A stretch of 8,869 nt of DNA from Candidatus Omnitrophota bacterium (GCA_028706895.1 JAQTVG010000026.1:1-8869), one strand, 5' to 3'. Positions 1 to 6,395 are shown, numbered from the stretch's first letter. Notes: generated from the sequence alone by a model not told the origin. A program made the numbers and translations.

Positions 1-25
1 GCGCATGGATGCGTATTTCTTTCAT
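1..25 (-). CDS. First codons of a gene leaving the left edge
   Basis: ATG at 25-23 on the minus strand opens a frame reading MKEIRIHA before the window ends. It is preceded by AAGGAGAAGG about six bases upstream, the strongest ribosome site in the window, and by the promoter at 65-93. Only eight codons are visible, so the product cannot be named. Promoter, leader of about 33 bases and a strong ribosome site together make a real, well-expressed gene likely. Confidence 0.7.
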
Positions 26-64
26 TAAACCTTCTCCTTAAACTTTTAGAAAAAAGACTTATCT

Positions 65-93
65 ATAATATAATCTTTATTTGCCTTTGTCAA
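65..93 (-). promoter_or_regulatory. Sigma-70-type promoter for the gene leaving the left edge
   Basis: On the minus strand TTGACA (plus-strand positions 88-93) is a perfect -35 box, followed by 17 bases and TATTAT (65-70), a 5-of-6 match to the -10 consensus. Transcription would begin near 57-59, about 33 bases before the ATG at 25-23. It lies just downstream of the MetE-like gene, within the 79-bp gap, and marks a new transcription unit. No operator-like repeat is seen in the spacer. Confidence 0.75.
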
Positions 94-104
94 ATAATTT
101 ATTT

Positions 105-1136
105 TTACGGGTTTTTCCTCAAGGATAACGATATCTCTGAAAGTAACCTAAATATTTGTTCTGATTCCTTGATACCTAACGTGCCCAGGCCGCAGGCAGG
201 GCTTAGCAGCAGCCTATCCAATAATAAATTTCTATCCAACCCCTTCCTGGTTAATACGCCTATTCCGTCATTAATTCTTTTTATCAATAAATCGGCGCTT
301 TCTTTATCTAAAGGTTCCTGTGTCGGGACTATGCCCCAGCAAAGAATACCGCCTCTTTCAAGAAAGTTCTTCAGGTTACCCGCGTAGAGGGCCAATTTAT
401 CTAAAAATCCGTAGGCATCAAAGTTTATAACGTCAATTGTGCTGATATCCGTAAAAATAGACCAGTCGGTATTGCCGCAGCAATGGACACCTGTCAACAC
501 ATTGCCGGATTTTATTTTCCCCGTAAGCTCCTCAAGGCCTTTTACCACATCTTCCCTGTTGATAGGAGTATAAGCGGAACCAAAACATCCTAAATATGGC
601 TCATCTATAAAAACAATTATCTTTTTGCCGAATTTATTAAAAATTTTTATCTGCCAAAGGGCCTTCATAATCAATCCCTTAAGGATTGCCTGTATAAACA
701 CCGCATTATGCAAAAGAGCCCTGCCCTCTTCATCCTTTATGCTGGCAGCAAAAGTAAAAGGCCCGGTAATATGGCATTTAACGGCCTCTACTTCCTTTAT
801 ATCGGATTCTTCCAGCCTTTGATAAAATTTACGCAGGCCCAAAGCAAAATCAGGACTAATCTGAAAATAATCTACATCTTCATTAATTATCCGCTCATAA
901 AAATATTCTAAATCTTTTTCCTGGTAGTTCGCATCAAAAAATAACCCTTCGCGCGCCATTTTAAGAAAAGGGAAACCCTCGCTAAATTGCGCTACCATCC
1001 CTTCGCGGATATCGCGTTTGGGCAATTGCGGCCAGAAAGGAATATTAGGCAGGTATTTGAAAATTAAATCCAGGGCTGCCTCCGGCTCCTTATGCGGGAG
1101 GCTGCCTATACCCGTGGCTAAACCTTTTAAATTCAT
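105..1136 (-). CDS. Stand-alone MetE-C-like / UROD-superfamily zinc methyltransferase
   Basis: Protein of 343 residues with the cobalamin-independent methionine synthase C-terminal (UROD/MetE) barrel, lacking the N-terminal MetE half. N-terminal ATGIGSLPHKEPEAA (7-21) matches the family 'tt.iGSfPr'. FIDEPYLG (176-183) is the substrate-side 'DEP' motif. GVHCCGNTDW (216-225) holds His218 and Cys220 in HxC spacing, and LSPACGLGTL (311-320) holds Cys315, corresponding to three of the zinc ligands. At the place of the fourth ligand (Glu in MetE) the sequence reads INFDAYG (237-243), an Asp240. It probably activates a thiol for methyl transfer, possibly a folate-independent methionine synthase; donor unknown. 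Starts in an ATGA overlap with the flavoprotein gene. No clear terminator follows. Confidence 0.85.
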   Translation of the reverse strand: MNLKGLATGIGSLPHKEPEAALDLIFKYLPNIPFWPQLPKRDIREGMVAQFSEGFPFLKMAREGLFFDANYQEKDLEYFYERIINEDVDYFQISPDFALGLRKFYQRLEESDIKEVEAVKCHITGPFTFAASIKDEEGRALLHNAVFIQAILKGLIMKALWQIKIFNKFGKKIIVFIDEPYLGCFGSAYTPINREDVVKGLEELTGKIKSGNVLTGVHCCGNTDWSIFTDISTIDVINFDAYGFLDKLALYAGNLKNFLERGGILCWGIVPTQEPLDKESADLLIKRINDGIGVLTRKGLDRNLLLDRLLLSPACGLGTLGIKESEQIFRLLSEISLSLRKNP

Positions 1137-1597
1137 ACTTTTTCTCTCTTTAATTCTCCGCTAGGGCCAATCTCCGCCCAATCTTCCAATTTGATTTTAA
1201 AAACCACAAAACGCTCAGGCAGAGACACCTCAAAAGTTTCGTGTTTCTTACCCCTTGAAATCCCTTCCACAATGCGCCTCACAGAAAGATCAATCTCTTT
1301 TCTTCTAAACTCATCAAATAAAGCGTCATGCTGAAGGCCTATATCAATAATCTCAACAGAACCGTTTATCTGATATCCTATGAGCGTATCTTGATCCATA
1401 AACGACAACGACGCCCTGGGATTAACTTTCAAATTCTCCCAGGTCCTGCCGATTGTGTAATCAACAAGATAAATACAGTTGCCCTCAGATTTTAAGATAA
1501 ATTTAGGCGCTGCATTGGGCCGGCCTCCAAAATCACAGGTAGCCACAGTTATAAATTCTTTATCGCCTAATAGTTTGGTTATCTTCTCCGGCAGCAT
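1133..1597 (-). CDS. Pyridoxamine 5'-phosphate oxidase-fold flavin-binding protein
   Basis: Protein of 154 residues with the FMN-binding split-barrel fold of the pyridoxamine 5'-phosphate oxidase-like superfamily. The recognisable blocks are ITVATCDFGGRPNAAPKFIL (16-35), the family 'a.laTv...G.Pn..pv', and IGRTWENLKVNPRASLSF (49-66), the family 'K..NL..NP.vsl.v' that contacts the FMN phosphate. C-terminal LPERFVVFKIKLEDW (126-140) closes the barrel. It is shorter than true PdxH and lacks its C-terminal substrate motif, so a general flavin, F420 or heme-binding member is more likely than PNPOx itself. ATG at 1597 with a weak GAAG site 12 bases after the YbaB stop. Its TGA overlaps the next ATG (ATGA), so it is translationally coupled to the MetE-like gene. 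Confidence 0.87.
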   Translation of the reverse strand: MLPEKITKLLGDKEFITVATCDFGGRPNAAPKFILKSEGNCIYLVDYTIGRTWENLKVNPRASLSFMDQDTLIGYQINGSVEIIDIGLQHDALFDEFRRKEIDLSVRRIVEGISRGKKHETFEVSLPERFVVFKIKLEDWAEIGPSGELKREKV

Positions 1598-1609
1598 ATC
1601 TTCAAGAAA

Positions 1610-1906
1610 TTATACTAACCCGGGCAAATTAAATCCGGTAATGTCTTTCATTTTACTGGCCGCGATGTCATGCGAACGCTTTATCGCGATATTATATGCG
1701 TCTTTAATCGCTTTTTCAAGGGTAGATTTTTCAGTTTCTTTAAAATTCTCCCTGATGATTACTTCTTTTACTTCCTGCGAGCCGTTCATGGTAATTTTTA
1801 CCAGCCCATCGTGGCTCTGGACATCAAAATTGGCAGCGTCCAACTCGCGCTTCATCTCCTGCATCTTCTTCTGCATATCCATCAATGCCTTCATTTTGTC
1901 AAACAT
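1610..1906 (-). CDS. YbaB/EbfC family nucleoid-associated protein
   Basis: Member of the YbaB/EbfC family, small DNA-binding dimers that coat the nucleoid. I chose the ATG at 1906 (98 residues, MFDKMKALMD...), because AAAGGA lies about seven bases upstream and the family begins with this 'MxxMmkqaqkmQ' helix. A further in-frame ATG at 1948 would add 14 residues and run into the pilin gene. Visible features: N-terminal amphipathic helix with Met/Lys/Gln repeats (1-20), then DGLVKITMNGSQEVKEVII (33-51), the usual 'G.V.V..nG...v..v.I' strands, and the C-terminal ITGFNLPGLV (89-98), like the family 'G...PG.'. It starts 20 bases after the pilin stop. The usual neighbours dnaX and recR are missing. 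Family confident. Confidence 0.92.
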   Translation of the reverse strand: MFDKMKALMDMQKKMQEMKRELDAANFDVQSHDGLVKITMNGSQEVKEVIIRENFKETEKSTLEKAIKDAYNIAIKRSHDIAASKMKDITGFNLPGLV

Positions 1907-1926
1907 GGCTGTTCCTTTCTTCTTTT

Positions 1927-2394
1927 TTAATATGGGGCCACAGACCAATCACTGGTATAGTTAGATGAAAAAGTATCCGCTCCTGTTCCCGGACGGATTG
2001 TCCACGTAATGGCATATTCCCTGTCTGCCGGAGGATTTTTCCCTCCGGCTCCGGACGTGCATCTCCTGGCAACTACTTGTACGTACGTTGCTGTAGGGTC
2101 ATAAGTATAATATTTAAAAAAATAGTTAGACGTGCATGCATTCGGAAGGCCGTTAGCGCTTACGCCGACGTCGTTGTCTACAATGCTCGCTAGTGAACCA
2201 TTCTTGAGATAATACTCATACACTAATTTTCGCATTGAAGCTAGATTAGGCCTAGATTCGCCGGCACGGCCTTTTTCAATTACAATATTGTATTGAGAAA
2301 GGCCTACAGTCGCAAGGATACCTATGATAATAATCACGACAATTAATTCAAGCAGCGTAAAAGCTCTGTGGTTAATGCAACTTTTAAAACCCAA
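1927..2394 (-). CDS. Type IV pilin-like / pseudopilin protein with N-terminal methylation motif
   Basis: Prepilin of 155 residues, about 144 after processing, exported and assembled into a type IV pilus or type II secretion pseudopilus. A short leader (MGFKSCINHRA) precedes FTLLELIVVIIIIGILATVG (12-31). Prepilin peptidase would cut between Ala11 and Phe12, with the conserved Glu at mature position 5 (Glu16). Ala instead of the usual Gly at -1 is uncommon. A Cys pair (87, 112) could close a disulfide loop, and the C-terminal part is rich in Tyr, Thr, Ser and Gly, as in pilin globular domains. The start is TTG at 2394-2392: the frame is closed by TAG four codons upstream, and GGGGAG sits just before it. 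It overlaps the LUD gene by 11 bases. No assembly genes are nearby. Confidence 0.9.
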   Translation of the reverse strand: MGFKSCINHRAFTLLELIVVIIIIGILATVGLSQYNIVIEKGRAGESRPNLASMRKLVYEYYLKNGSLASIVDNDVGVSANGLPNACTSNYFFKYYTYDPTATYVQVVARRCTSGAGGKNPPADREYAITWTIRPGTGADTFSSNYTSDWSVAPY

Positions 2395-3010
2395 GGTTCT
2401 CCCCTACTAAAATCACTTTTAACCTGTCCTGCGTAACTTCAGCCTCAATAATAAGGATTTGGCAGCACATCCTTTTGTATTCAGGCGCAAAACAGATTTC
2501 CTGATGGCAAATCCCATCCGCAAAACACGGGCTCTCCCATTTGAGCCGTTTACAATTAAGGGGCGTCGCCTGTTCTCTTGAGCGCTTGATTGCTTCTTCC
2601 AGATTAGGCGTAATTTTATTTATACCTGCTACAACAATAACGTTCCTGGCATAAGAAACCCCTGTAGTGCGGTTTCCATAAGCACTGAAAAATACCAGTT
2701 CCCCTTTTTCAGAAATGGCATTAGGGCTTGCTAAATAGTAATCCGCTAAAGCGCCCTGCCTTCTTAATTCCATGCTTTCTCCCCGGCTTATGCCTTCCTT
2801 GTAAGGGTTAAAGACGGTATTGCCTCGCGCGATTAAATGTTTTATGGCGCCTAATTGGTCCAGGGTCACCGAACCGGAAAACCCGACGCTGCTCGAAACA
2901 GGTATTACCTCCAGCATCTCATTTAACGCGCTTTCTTTATCCCGGCAATAAAATCCCTGGATATTCCTCTTCTGCCAATTTTTAATAAGGTTATTTACGC
3001 GTTTATCCAT
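2384..3010 (-). CDS. LUD-domain (DUF162, LutC/YkgG-like) protein with Cys-rich tail
   Basis: Protein of 208 residues of the LUD family (lactate utilization, LutC/LutB C-terminal-type domain), predicted to bind a nucleotide or phosphosugar-like ligand with an NagB-like fold. Motifs: SVGFSGSVTLDQLG (41-54), NAISEKGELVFFSAYGNRTT (97-116) matching the family 'NAiteeG.lv...g.GNR', and VIVVAGINKITPNLEEA (124-140). The C-terminal third is Cys-rich (153, 162, 168, 173, 182, 183), the 'PC..G.C' tail of the free-standing LUD proteins, which may bind metal or an Fe-S cluster. The ATG has AGGGG about nine bases upstream, three bases after pncB. lutA and lutB partners are absent, so a lactate role is not supported here. 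The family is clear, the substrate unknown. Confidence 0.88.
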   Translation of the reverse strand: MDKRVNNLIKNWQKRNIQGFYCRDKESALNEMLEVIPVSSSVGFSGSVTLDQLGAIKHLIARGNTVFNPYKEGISRGESMELRRQGALADYYLASPNAISEKGELVFFSAYGNRTTGVSYARNVIVVAGINKITPNLEEAIKRSREQATPLNCKRLKWESPCFADGICHQEICFAPEYKRMCCQILIIEAEVTQDRLKVILVGENLGF

Positions 3011-3013
3011 TTT

Positions 3014-4366
3014 CTATTGCCCCTGCGCTAAACGTCCGGCCAAAGAATGCCTCAGCTTATTTAATTGCGAGCTGATTATAACCGGGTATTTATAGCGAGG
3101 ATATACACTCTTTATGTCTTCGGGGAATTTTGAAAGGTTATTCTCCAATAACGCCCTTATTTTTTCCAGTGAAGGAAACTTATAAATTATCCTGCCTTTT
3201 TCCGCAACCTTTATTAATAAAGGTTTGCCGCCGGTTTTTTCTTTTTCTAAACCCAGGATATCCTTTATAAACCTGTCCCTCTTATCCTTAAACCTGTATA
3301 CCTGTTTCCTGCCCGGATAGGTTATTTTCTCGGAGCTTAATTTCATCGTCGGGACAAAATCACCCTTCTCGTCAGTAAACTCGCTTATTTTATAAACAAC
3401 ATCCAGCGAAGGGGCATCGGCGCTTGTCCCCATATTTGTCCCTACACCGAAACTGTCCACCAAAGCGCCATTATCCAGCAGTTTTTTTATCCTGAATTCA
3501 TCTAAATCTCCGCTGGCAAAGATCTTAACATAATTCAGCCCTGCCCTGTTTAACGCCCTGCGGGCTAATTTAGATAAAGCGGTTATATTGCCGCTATCCA
3601 GCCTTATCCCCTCTAGCCTGCATTTGGTTTCTTTAAGGTGTAAACCTATACGTATTGCGTTCTCTATGCCTTTTTTTGTATCATAGGTATCTACAAGCAG
3701 AATTGTGCGCCTGGGGAAAGTATTGCTATAAGCCAGGAAACTATCCAGTTCATGTTTAAATGTCATAACAAAAGAATGCGCCATAGTTCCGGCAACCGGT
3801 ATTTTATAAGTTTTGCCTGCCAATACACATGAGGTCCCGGAAAACCCTGCTAAAAATGAAGCGCGCGAGACTTTTAAACCGGCATCAGAGCCGTGGGTCC
3901 TGCGTAAAGAAAAATCATAAACACCCCTGCCCTTGGCAGCCTGCATCACACGCGAGGCCTTGCTGGCAATCATAGTCTGCAAATTTATCGTATTTAAAAG
4001 AAAACTTTCAATAATCTGGGCTTCAATAATAGGGGCTGTGATGCGGACAACCGGCTCATCGGCAAAAAAAACAGTCCCTTCGGGCATTGCCCAGATATCG
4101 CCTTTAAATTTGAACCTGCTTAAATAGCCGAGAAAATCTTCGGAAAACAGGCCGAGCTGCCTCAAATATCCCAGGTCTTCTTTATTAAATCTCAGCTCTT
4201 TTATATAATTCAAGACGCTTTCTAATCCGCAGGCAACCAGGTATGCGCGGTGTTTAGGAAGCGCCCTGACAAATAAATCAAAAGTAGCAAAAGTATCTCT
4301 TTTGTAGAGAGAATAACTCTGCGCCATGGTTAATTCGTATAAATCAAGGAGTAAAGCGTTATTCAT
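3014..4366 (-). CDS. pncB: Nicotinate phosphoribosyltransferase
   Basis: Nicotinate phosphoribosyltransferase of 450 residues, converting nicotinate, PRPP and ATP to nicotinate mononucleotide in NAD salvage (Preiss-Handler pathway), in the cytoplasm. Recognised by the N-terminal LLLDLYELTMAQSY (5-18), the RRTHGSDAGLKVSRAS block (155-170), GTMAHSFVM (193-201) with His197 where family members carry the phosphorylated catalytic His, GIRLDSGN (253-260) and FASGDLDE plus FGVGTNMGTS (283-290 and 306-315) for phosphoribosyl binding. The ATG at 4366 lies 9 bases after the thioredoxin gene. Its upstream bases (GCGCGCCGG) make a weak ribosome site, but the family N-terminus begins just here, so the start is credible. 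Length matches the bacterial PncB2-like branch. Three bases separate it from the LUD gene. Confidence 0.96.
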   Translation of the reverse strand: MNNALLLDLYELTMAQSYSLYKRDTFATFDLFVRALPKHRAYLVACGLESVLNYIKELRFNKEDLGYLRQLGLFSEDFLGYLSRFKFKGDIWAMPEGTVFFADEPVVRITAPIIEAQIIESFLLNTINLQTMIASKASRVMQAAKGRGVYDFSLRRTHGSDAGLKVSRASFLAGFSGTSCVLAGKTYKIPVAGTMAHSFVMTFKHELDSFLAYSNTFPRRTILLVDTYDTKKGIENAIRIGLHLKETKCRLEGIRLDSGNITALSKLARRALNRAGLNYVKIFASGDLDEFRIKKLLDNGALVDSFGVGTNMGTSADAPSLDVVYKISEFTDEKGDFVPTMKLSSEKITYPGRKQVYRFKDKRDRFIKDILGLEKEKTGGKPLLIKVAEKGRIIYKFPSLEKIRALLENNLSKFPEDIKSVYPRYKYPVIISSQLNKLRHSLAGRLAQGQ

Positions 4367-4375
4367 CCGGCGCGC

Positions 4376-4861
4376 CTATTTTAGAATTAAGTCTTTATAT
4401 TCTTTTTGCAGGAAATAATGGCTGGTAGAAACAATACGGCCTTCTTTATTAATAAATGCATAGGTAGGCACACCCAGAACCCCGTAGGCCTGGGAAACCT
4501 CGCCATCTGTATCCAAAAGGACCCTGTAAGATAAAGGATGCCCCGCAAAAAACTTTTTTACTTTAGCGGCTGGCTCCTGCGCGTCTATCGCAATCAACTC
4601 CACTCCGTCTTTTAGCAACTGCGCATGGTTATCATCTAATTGTTTTAATTCTTTCTGGCAATAAGGGCACCAGGTCGTCCAGAAAAACAATATAGCGGGT
4701 TTACCTTTGATACTGGAAAATAAAAATTCCTTGTCCTCTAAATCCAGCAATTTAAAATCGGGGGCTAAATCGTATTTATTAGCCTGAATAGATTGCGCGG
4801 CAAATAATGAATTTTGCGCTAACATTAAAGATAGAATAATCAGGGATAACTTTTTTACCAC
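4376..4861 (-). CDS. Secreted TlpA/ResA-like thioredoxin-family protein
   Basis: Extracytoplasmic thiol-disulfide oxidoreductase of 161 residues. It has a signal peptide (KK at 3-4, hydrophobic stretch 5-20, likely cleavage near LFAA at 19-22), then an AhpC-TSA/Redoxin-type thioredoxin domain: APDFKLLDLEDKEF (33-46), the active site WTTWCPYCQKEL (61-72) with Cys65 and Cys68, and the cis-proline loop GVPTYAFIN (130-138, Pro132). This is the TlpA/ResA pattern of reductases that act on apocytochrome c or other periplasmic thiols. The start is GTG, preceded by GGGAGG five bases upstream, and overlaps the ccdA stop, making CcdA its obvious electron donor. Together the pair reconstitutes a split DsbD. 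No lipobox Cys at the cleavage site, so probably soluble or anchored only by the uncleaved signal. Confidence 0.93.
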   Translation of the reverse strand: MVKKLSLIILSLMLAQNSLFAAQSIQANKYDLAPDFKLLDLEDKEFLFSSIKGKPAILFFWTTWCPYCQKELKQLDDNHAQLLKDGVELIAIDAQEPAAKVKKFFAGHPLSYRVLLDTDGEVSQAYGVLGVPTYAFINKEGRIVSTSHYFLQKEYKDLILK

Positions 4862-5529
4862 ATTAACCTCCCGGCCTTAACCAAGAAATATTCGCCTATT
4901 ATTAATAAGATAAAACCTGACAATTTCTTTAAACGCATAAGCCAAACTTCCGAGCGAGGCAAATTTACAAGCAGAGAGCTGAATGTCCCCACTAAAATCA
5001 ATAAAAAACCCATACCATAGGCAAAAACAAATAATAAAGCCGCGCCGTAAAATATATTTTGCCTGGTGGCTACGTAAAGCAATATCGTGCCCAATGCAGG
5101 GGCTGTGCAGGGGCCGGCTATCAACCCTGAAACCATGCCCATCAGCAATGACGAAATAATATCGCCTTTATTTCCTATCTTATTTTGCAGGCGGACGCCG
5201 GTAAAGTTTATATTAATGATATCAAAAAAAGAGAGCGCAGCAATAATACAGGCATTTCCTATGACTAAAAAAGAAACGGGATGCGCCGCAATCTGCCCAA
5301 ACAGTTTACCGGTAAGCGAAGCGACAAGCCCTAATATAGAATAAGTTACTGCAAGGCCGAATACATAGACCAGGCTTAAGGTTAGCCCTCTCAGGCGCGA
5401 TGAACCCGCTTTAACGCCGATAAAACCCAAAGTCACGGGGACCAGGGGATACACGCAAGGAGAAAAACTAACCAATATCCCGCCCAAAAACGCTCCTATG
5501 AAGCTAAGGGAATCACCTTGTAGATTCAT
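4855..5529 (-). CDS. ccdA: CcdA/DsbD-type transmembrane thiol-reductant transporter
   Basis: Integral membrane protein of 224 residues, with about six hydrophobic helices (roughly 8-38, 49-72, 82-102, 126-152, 162-188, 203-219). It belongs to the CcdA/DsbD membrane-domain family, which moves electrons from cytoplasmic thioredoxin to extracytoplasmic thiol proteins. The two redox Cys sit in their family motifs: Cys25 in FSPCVYPLVPVTLGFIG and Cys141 in AGPCTAPALGT. No periplasmic DsbD-alpha or gamma domain is attached; the latter job is probably done by the thioredoxin-like protein encoded next, overlapping by 7 bases. The ATG lies inside the cutA end, with a modest GTGG ribosome site. Likely needed for cytochrome c maturation or periplasmic disulfide reduction; no cytochrome genes lie nearby to decide which. 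Confidence 0.94.
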   Translation of the reverse strand: MNLQGDSLSFIGAFLGGILVSFSPCVYPLVPVTLGFIGVKAGSSRLRGLTLSLVYVFGLAVTYSILGLVASLTGKLFGQIAAHPVSFLVIGNACIIAALSFFDIININFTGVRLQNKIGNKGDIISSLLMGMVSGLIAGPCTAPALGTILLYVATRQNIFYGAALLFVFAYGMGFLLILVGTFSSLLVNLPRSEVWLMRLKKLSGFILLIIGEYFLVKAGRLMW

Positions 5530-5824
5530 TTATCCACTTTAAATATTTTCTGTCGCCGCATACAATAGGCAGGGCGATAATTTCCGGCACCTCATAACTG
5601 TGCAATGACTTTATTTTTTTTATCAGCTTATTCATAAGCGCCTTCCTGCTCTTGATTACTAAAAGCGCCTCTTTTGCGCTGTCAACTTTTCCCTGCCACC
5701 AGAATAATGAATGTACGTTTTTAATAATATTCACGCAAGCAGCTAATTTTTCTTTAATTAAAACTGAAGCTATCTTGTCCGCTTCTTTCCTGCTGGCCGC
5801 AGTCACAAAGATTACCAGGTTCAT
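5513..5824 (-). CDS. cutA: Divalent-cation tolerance protein CutA
   Basis: CutA1 family protein of 103 residues, the normal family length, forming trimers with a PII-like ferredoxin fold. Implicated in divalent metal (copper) tolerance in E. coli, although its molecular role is unsettled. Conserved blocks: VFVT-like start IFVTAASRKEADKIA (5-19), KLAACVNI (26-33) with the conserved Cys30, FWWQGKVDSAKEALLVIKS (41-59), and HSYEVPEIIALPI (75-87) including the signature Tyr-Glu-Val-Pro. The ATG overlaps the flavodoxin stop by four bases, and the 3' end overlaps ccdA by 17 bases, so the three are surely co-translated. Adjacency to a CcdA/DsbD-type gene repeats the E. coli cutA-dsbD arrangement. No signal peptide is seen. 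Confidence 0.96.
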   Translation of the reverse strand: MNLVIFVTAASRKEADKIASVLIKEKLAACVNIIKNVHSLFWWQGKVDSAKEALLVIKSRKALMNKLIKKIKSLHSYEVPEIIALPIVCGDRKYLKWINESTR

Positions 5825-6294
5825 TTCAGCCTCTTAACAAGTTTTGCTATCCTGCCGCCTAATCTCGCGCATTGCGTAATTACCCTGGCATCCGGAGCGC
5901 CGACGGAAACGATACCATAATGATCTCCTTGCGGGTCTCCCTGGATAATCATACCATGGATGAGCATGGCGTTCAAGATATCCAAAACCGTGGTCTCGTT
6001 ACCGCCGCCCACATTAGCCGAAGATGCAAAAGCGGCCCCGATTTTACCTTCCAATTTACCATGGAATTTCACTGAATAATCAAATAGCTGCTTAATCTCA
6101 AAAGCCATGCTCCCGTAATAAGTGGGCGAACCGATAGCTATGGCATCATACTTTAACAATTCATCAACATCTACGTCTTTGACATCTTTTATTACCGCCT
6201 CTACTCCCTCTTTATTGATTCCTTCAACAACAGCCTCCGCCATCTTCCTGGTATTACCTGTCCGAGAATAATAGATAACCAGTGCCTGAGCCAT
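5821..6294 (-). CDS. Flavodoxin-like FMN protein (flavodoxin/WrbA superfamily)
   Basis: Cytoplasmic flavodoxin-fold protein of 157 residues, expected to bind FMN and carry electrons or act as an NAD(P)H:quinone-type reductase. The phosphate-binding loop is YYSRTGNTRKMA (8-19). The isoalloxazine-contacting loops are IGSPTYYGSM (54-63) and SSANVGGGNETTVLDI (91-106), the latter like the WrbA-type 'GGxExT' loop. The length fits a short flavodoxin without the WrbA insertion. The ATG at 6294 has a strong Shine-Dalgarno sequence (GGGAGG, about 6 bases upstream), one of the best in the window, consistent with the start of a new translational unit after the upstream gap. Its TGA overlaps the cutA ATG (ATGA). 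Fold and cofactor are secure; the electron partner is unknown. Confidence 0.92.
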   Translation of the reverse strand: MAQALVIYYSRTGNTRKMAEAVVEGINKEGVEAVIKDVKDVDVDELLKYDAIAIGSPTYYGSMAFEIKQLFDYSVKFHGKLEGKIGAAFASSANVGGGNETTVLDILNAMLIHGMIIQGDPQGDHYGIVSVGAPDARVITQCARLGGRIAKLVKRLK

Positions 6295-6313
6295 ATTATC
6301 CTCCCTTAAATGA

Positions 6314-6357
6314 GCACATAACTTACGAACGCGACAGCGTGAGTAAGTTATAAGTGC
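6314..6357. repeat. Nested 44-bp inverted repeat (possible REP-like or MITE-like element / RNA hairpin)
   Basis: In the 101-bp gap before the flavodoxin gene there is a nearly complete palindrome. ATAACTTAC (6318-6326) pairs with GTAAGTTAT (6343-6351). Inside it ACGC (6329-6332) pairs with GCGT (6337-6340) around a GACA loop, separated from the outer stem by a symmetric GA/GA mismatch on the plus strand (TC/TC on the transcribed strand). Outside it GCAC (6314-6317) pairs with GTGC (6354-6357) with a two-base bulge. There is no T-run on either side, so it is not a classical terminator. It ends 8 bases before the GGGAGG ribosome site of the flavodoxin gene. It resembles dispersed palindromic repeats, but only one copy is visible here. 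Confidence 0.7.
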
Positions 6358-6395
6358 GAATTTATCCTAAACCTTATTAATAAAAATAAACAGGA

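Noticed and set aside
169..387. Plus-strand open frames over the MetE-like gene (also 625-822 and 708-911)
   Set aside because: Antisense shadows of a gene with conserved motifs; no ribosome site or family similarity.
1907..1948. 14-residue N-terminal extension of the YbaB protein
   Set aside because: The extension overlaps the pilin end, and the better start at 1906 has AAAGGA before it and matches the family N-terminus.
1479..1964. 161-codon open frame on the plus strand
   Set aside because: It lies antisense across the YbaB gene and parts of the flavoprotein and pilin genes, all with clear family motifs. Its product is low-complexity Ser/Phe-rich with no recognisable motif.
6314..6357. 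Rho-independent terminator
   Set aside because: The hairpin is AT-rich in its outer stem and is not followed by a T-run on either strand.
6358..6395. Promoter for the flavodoxin gene in the AT-rich spacer
   Set aside because: Several TA-rich hexamers exist, but none has an acceptable -35 at 16-18 bases, so a call would be guesswork.
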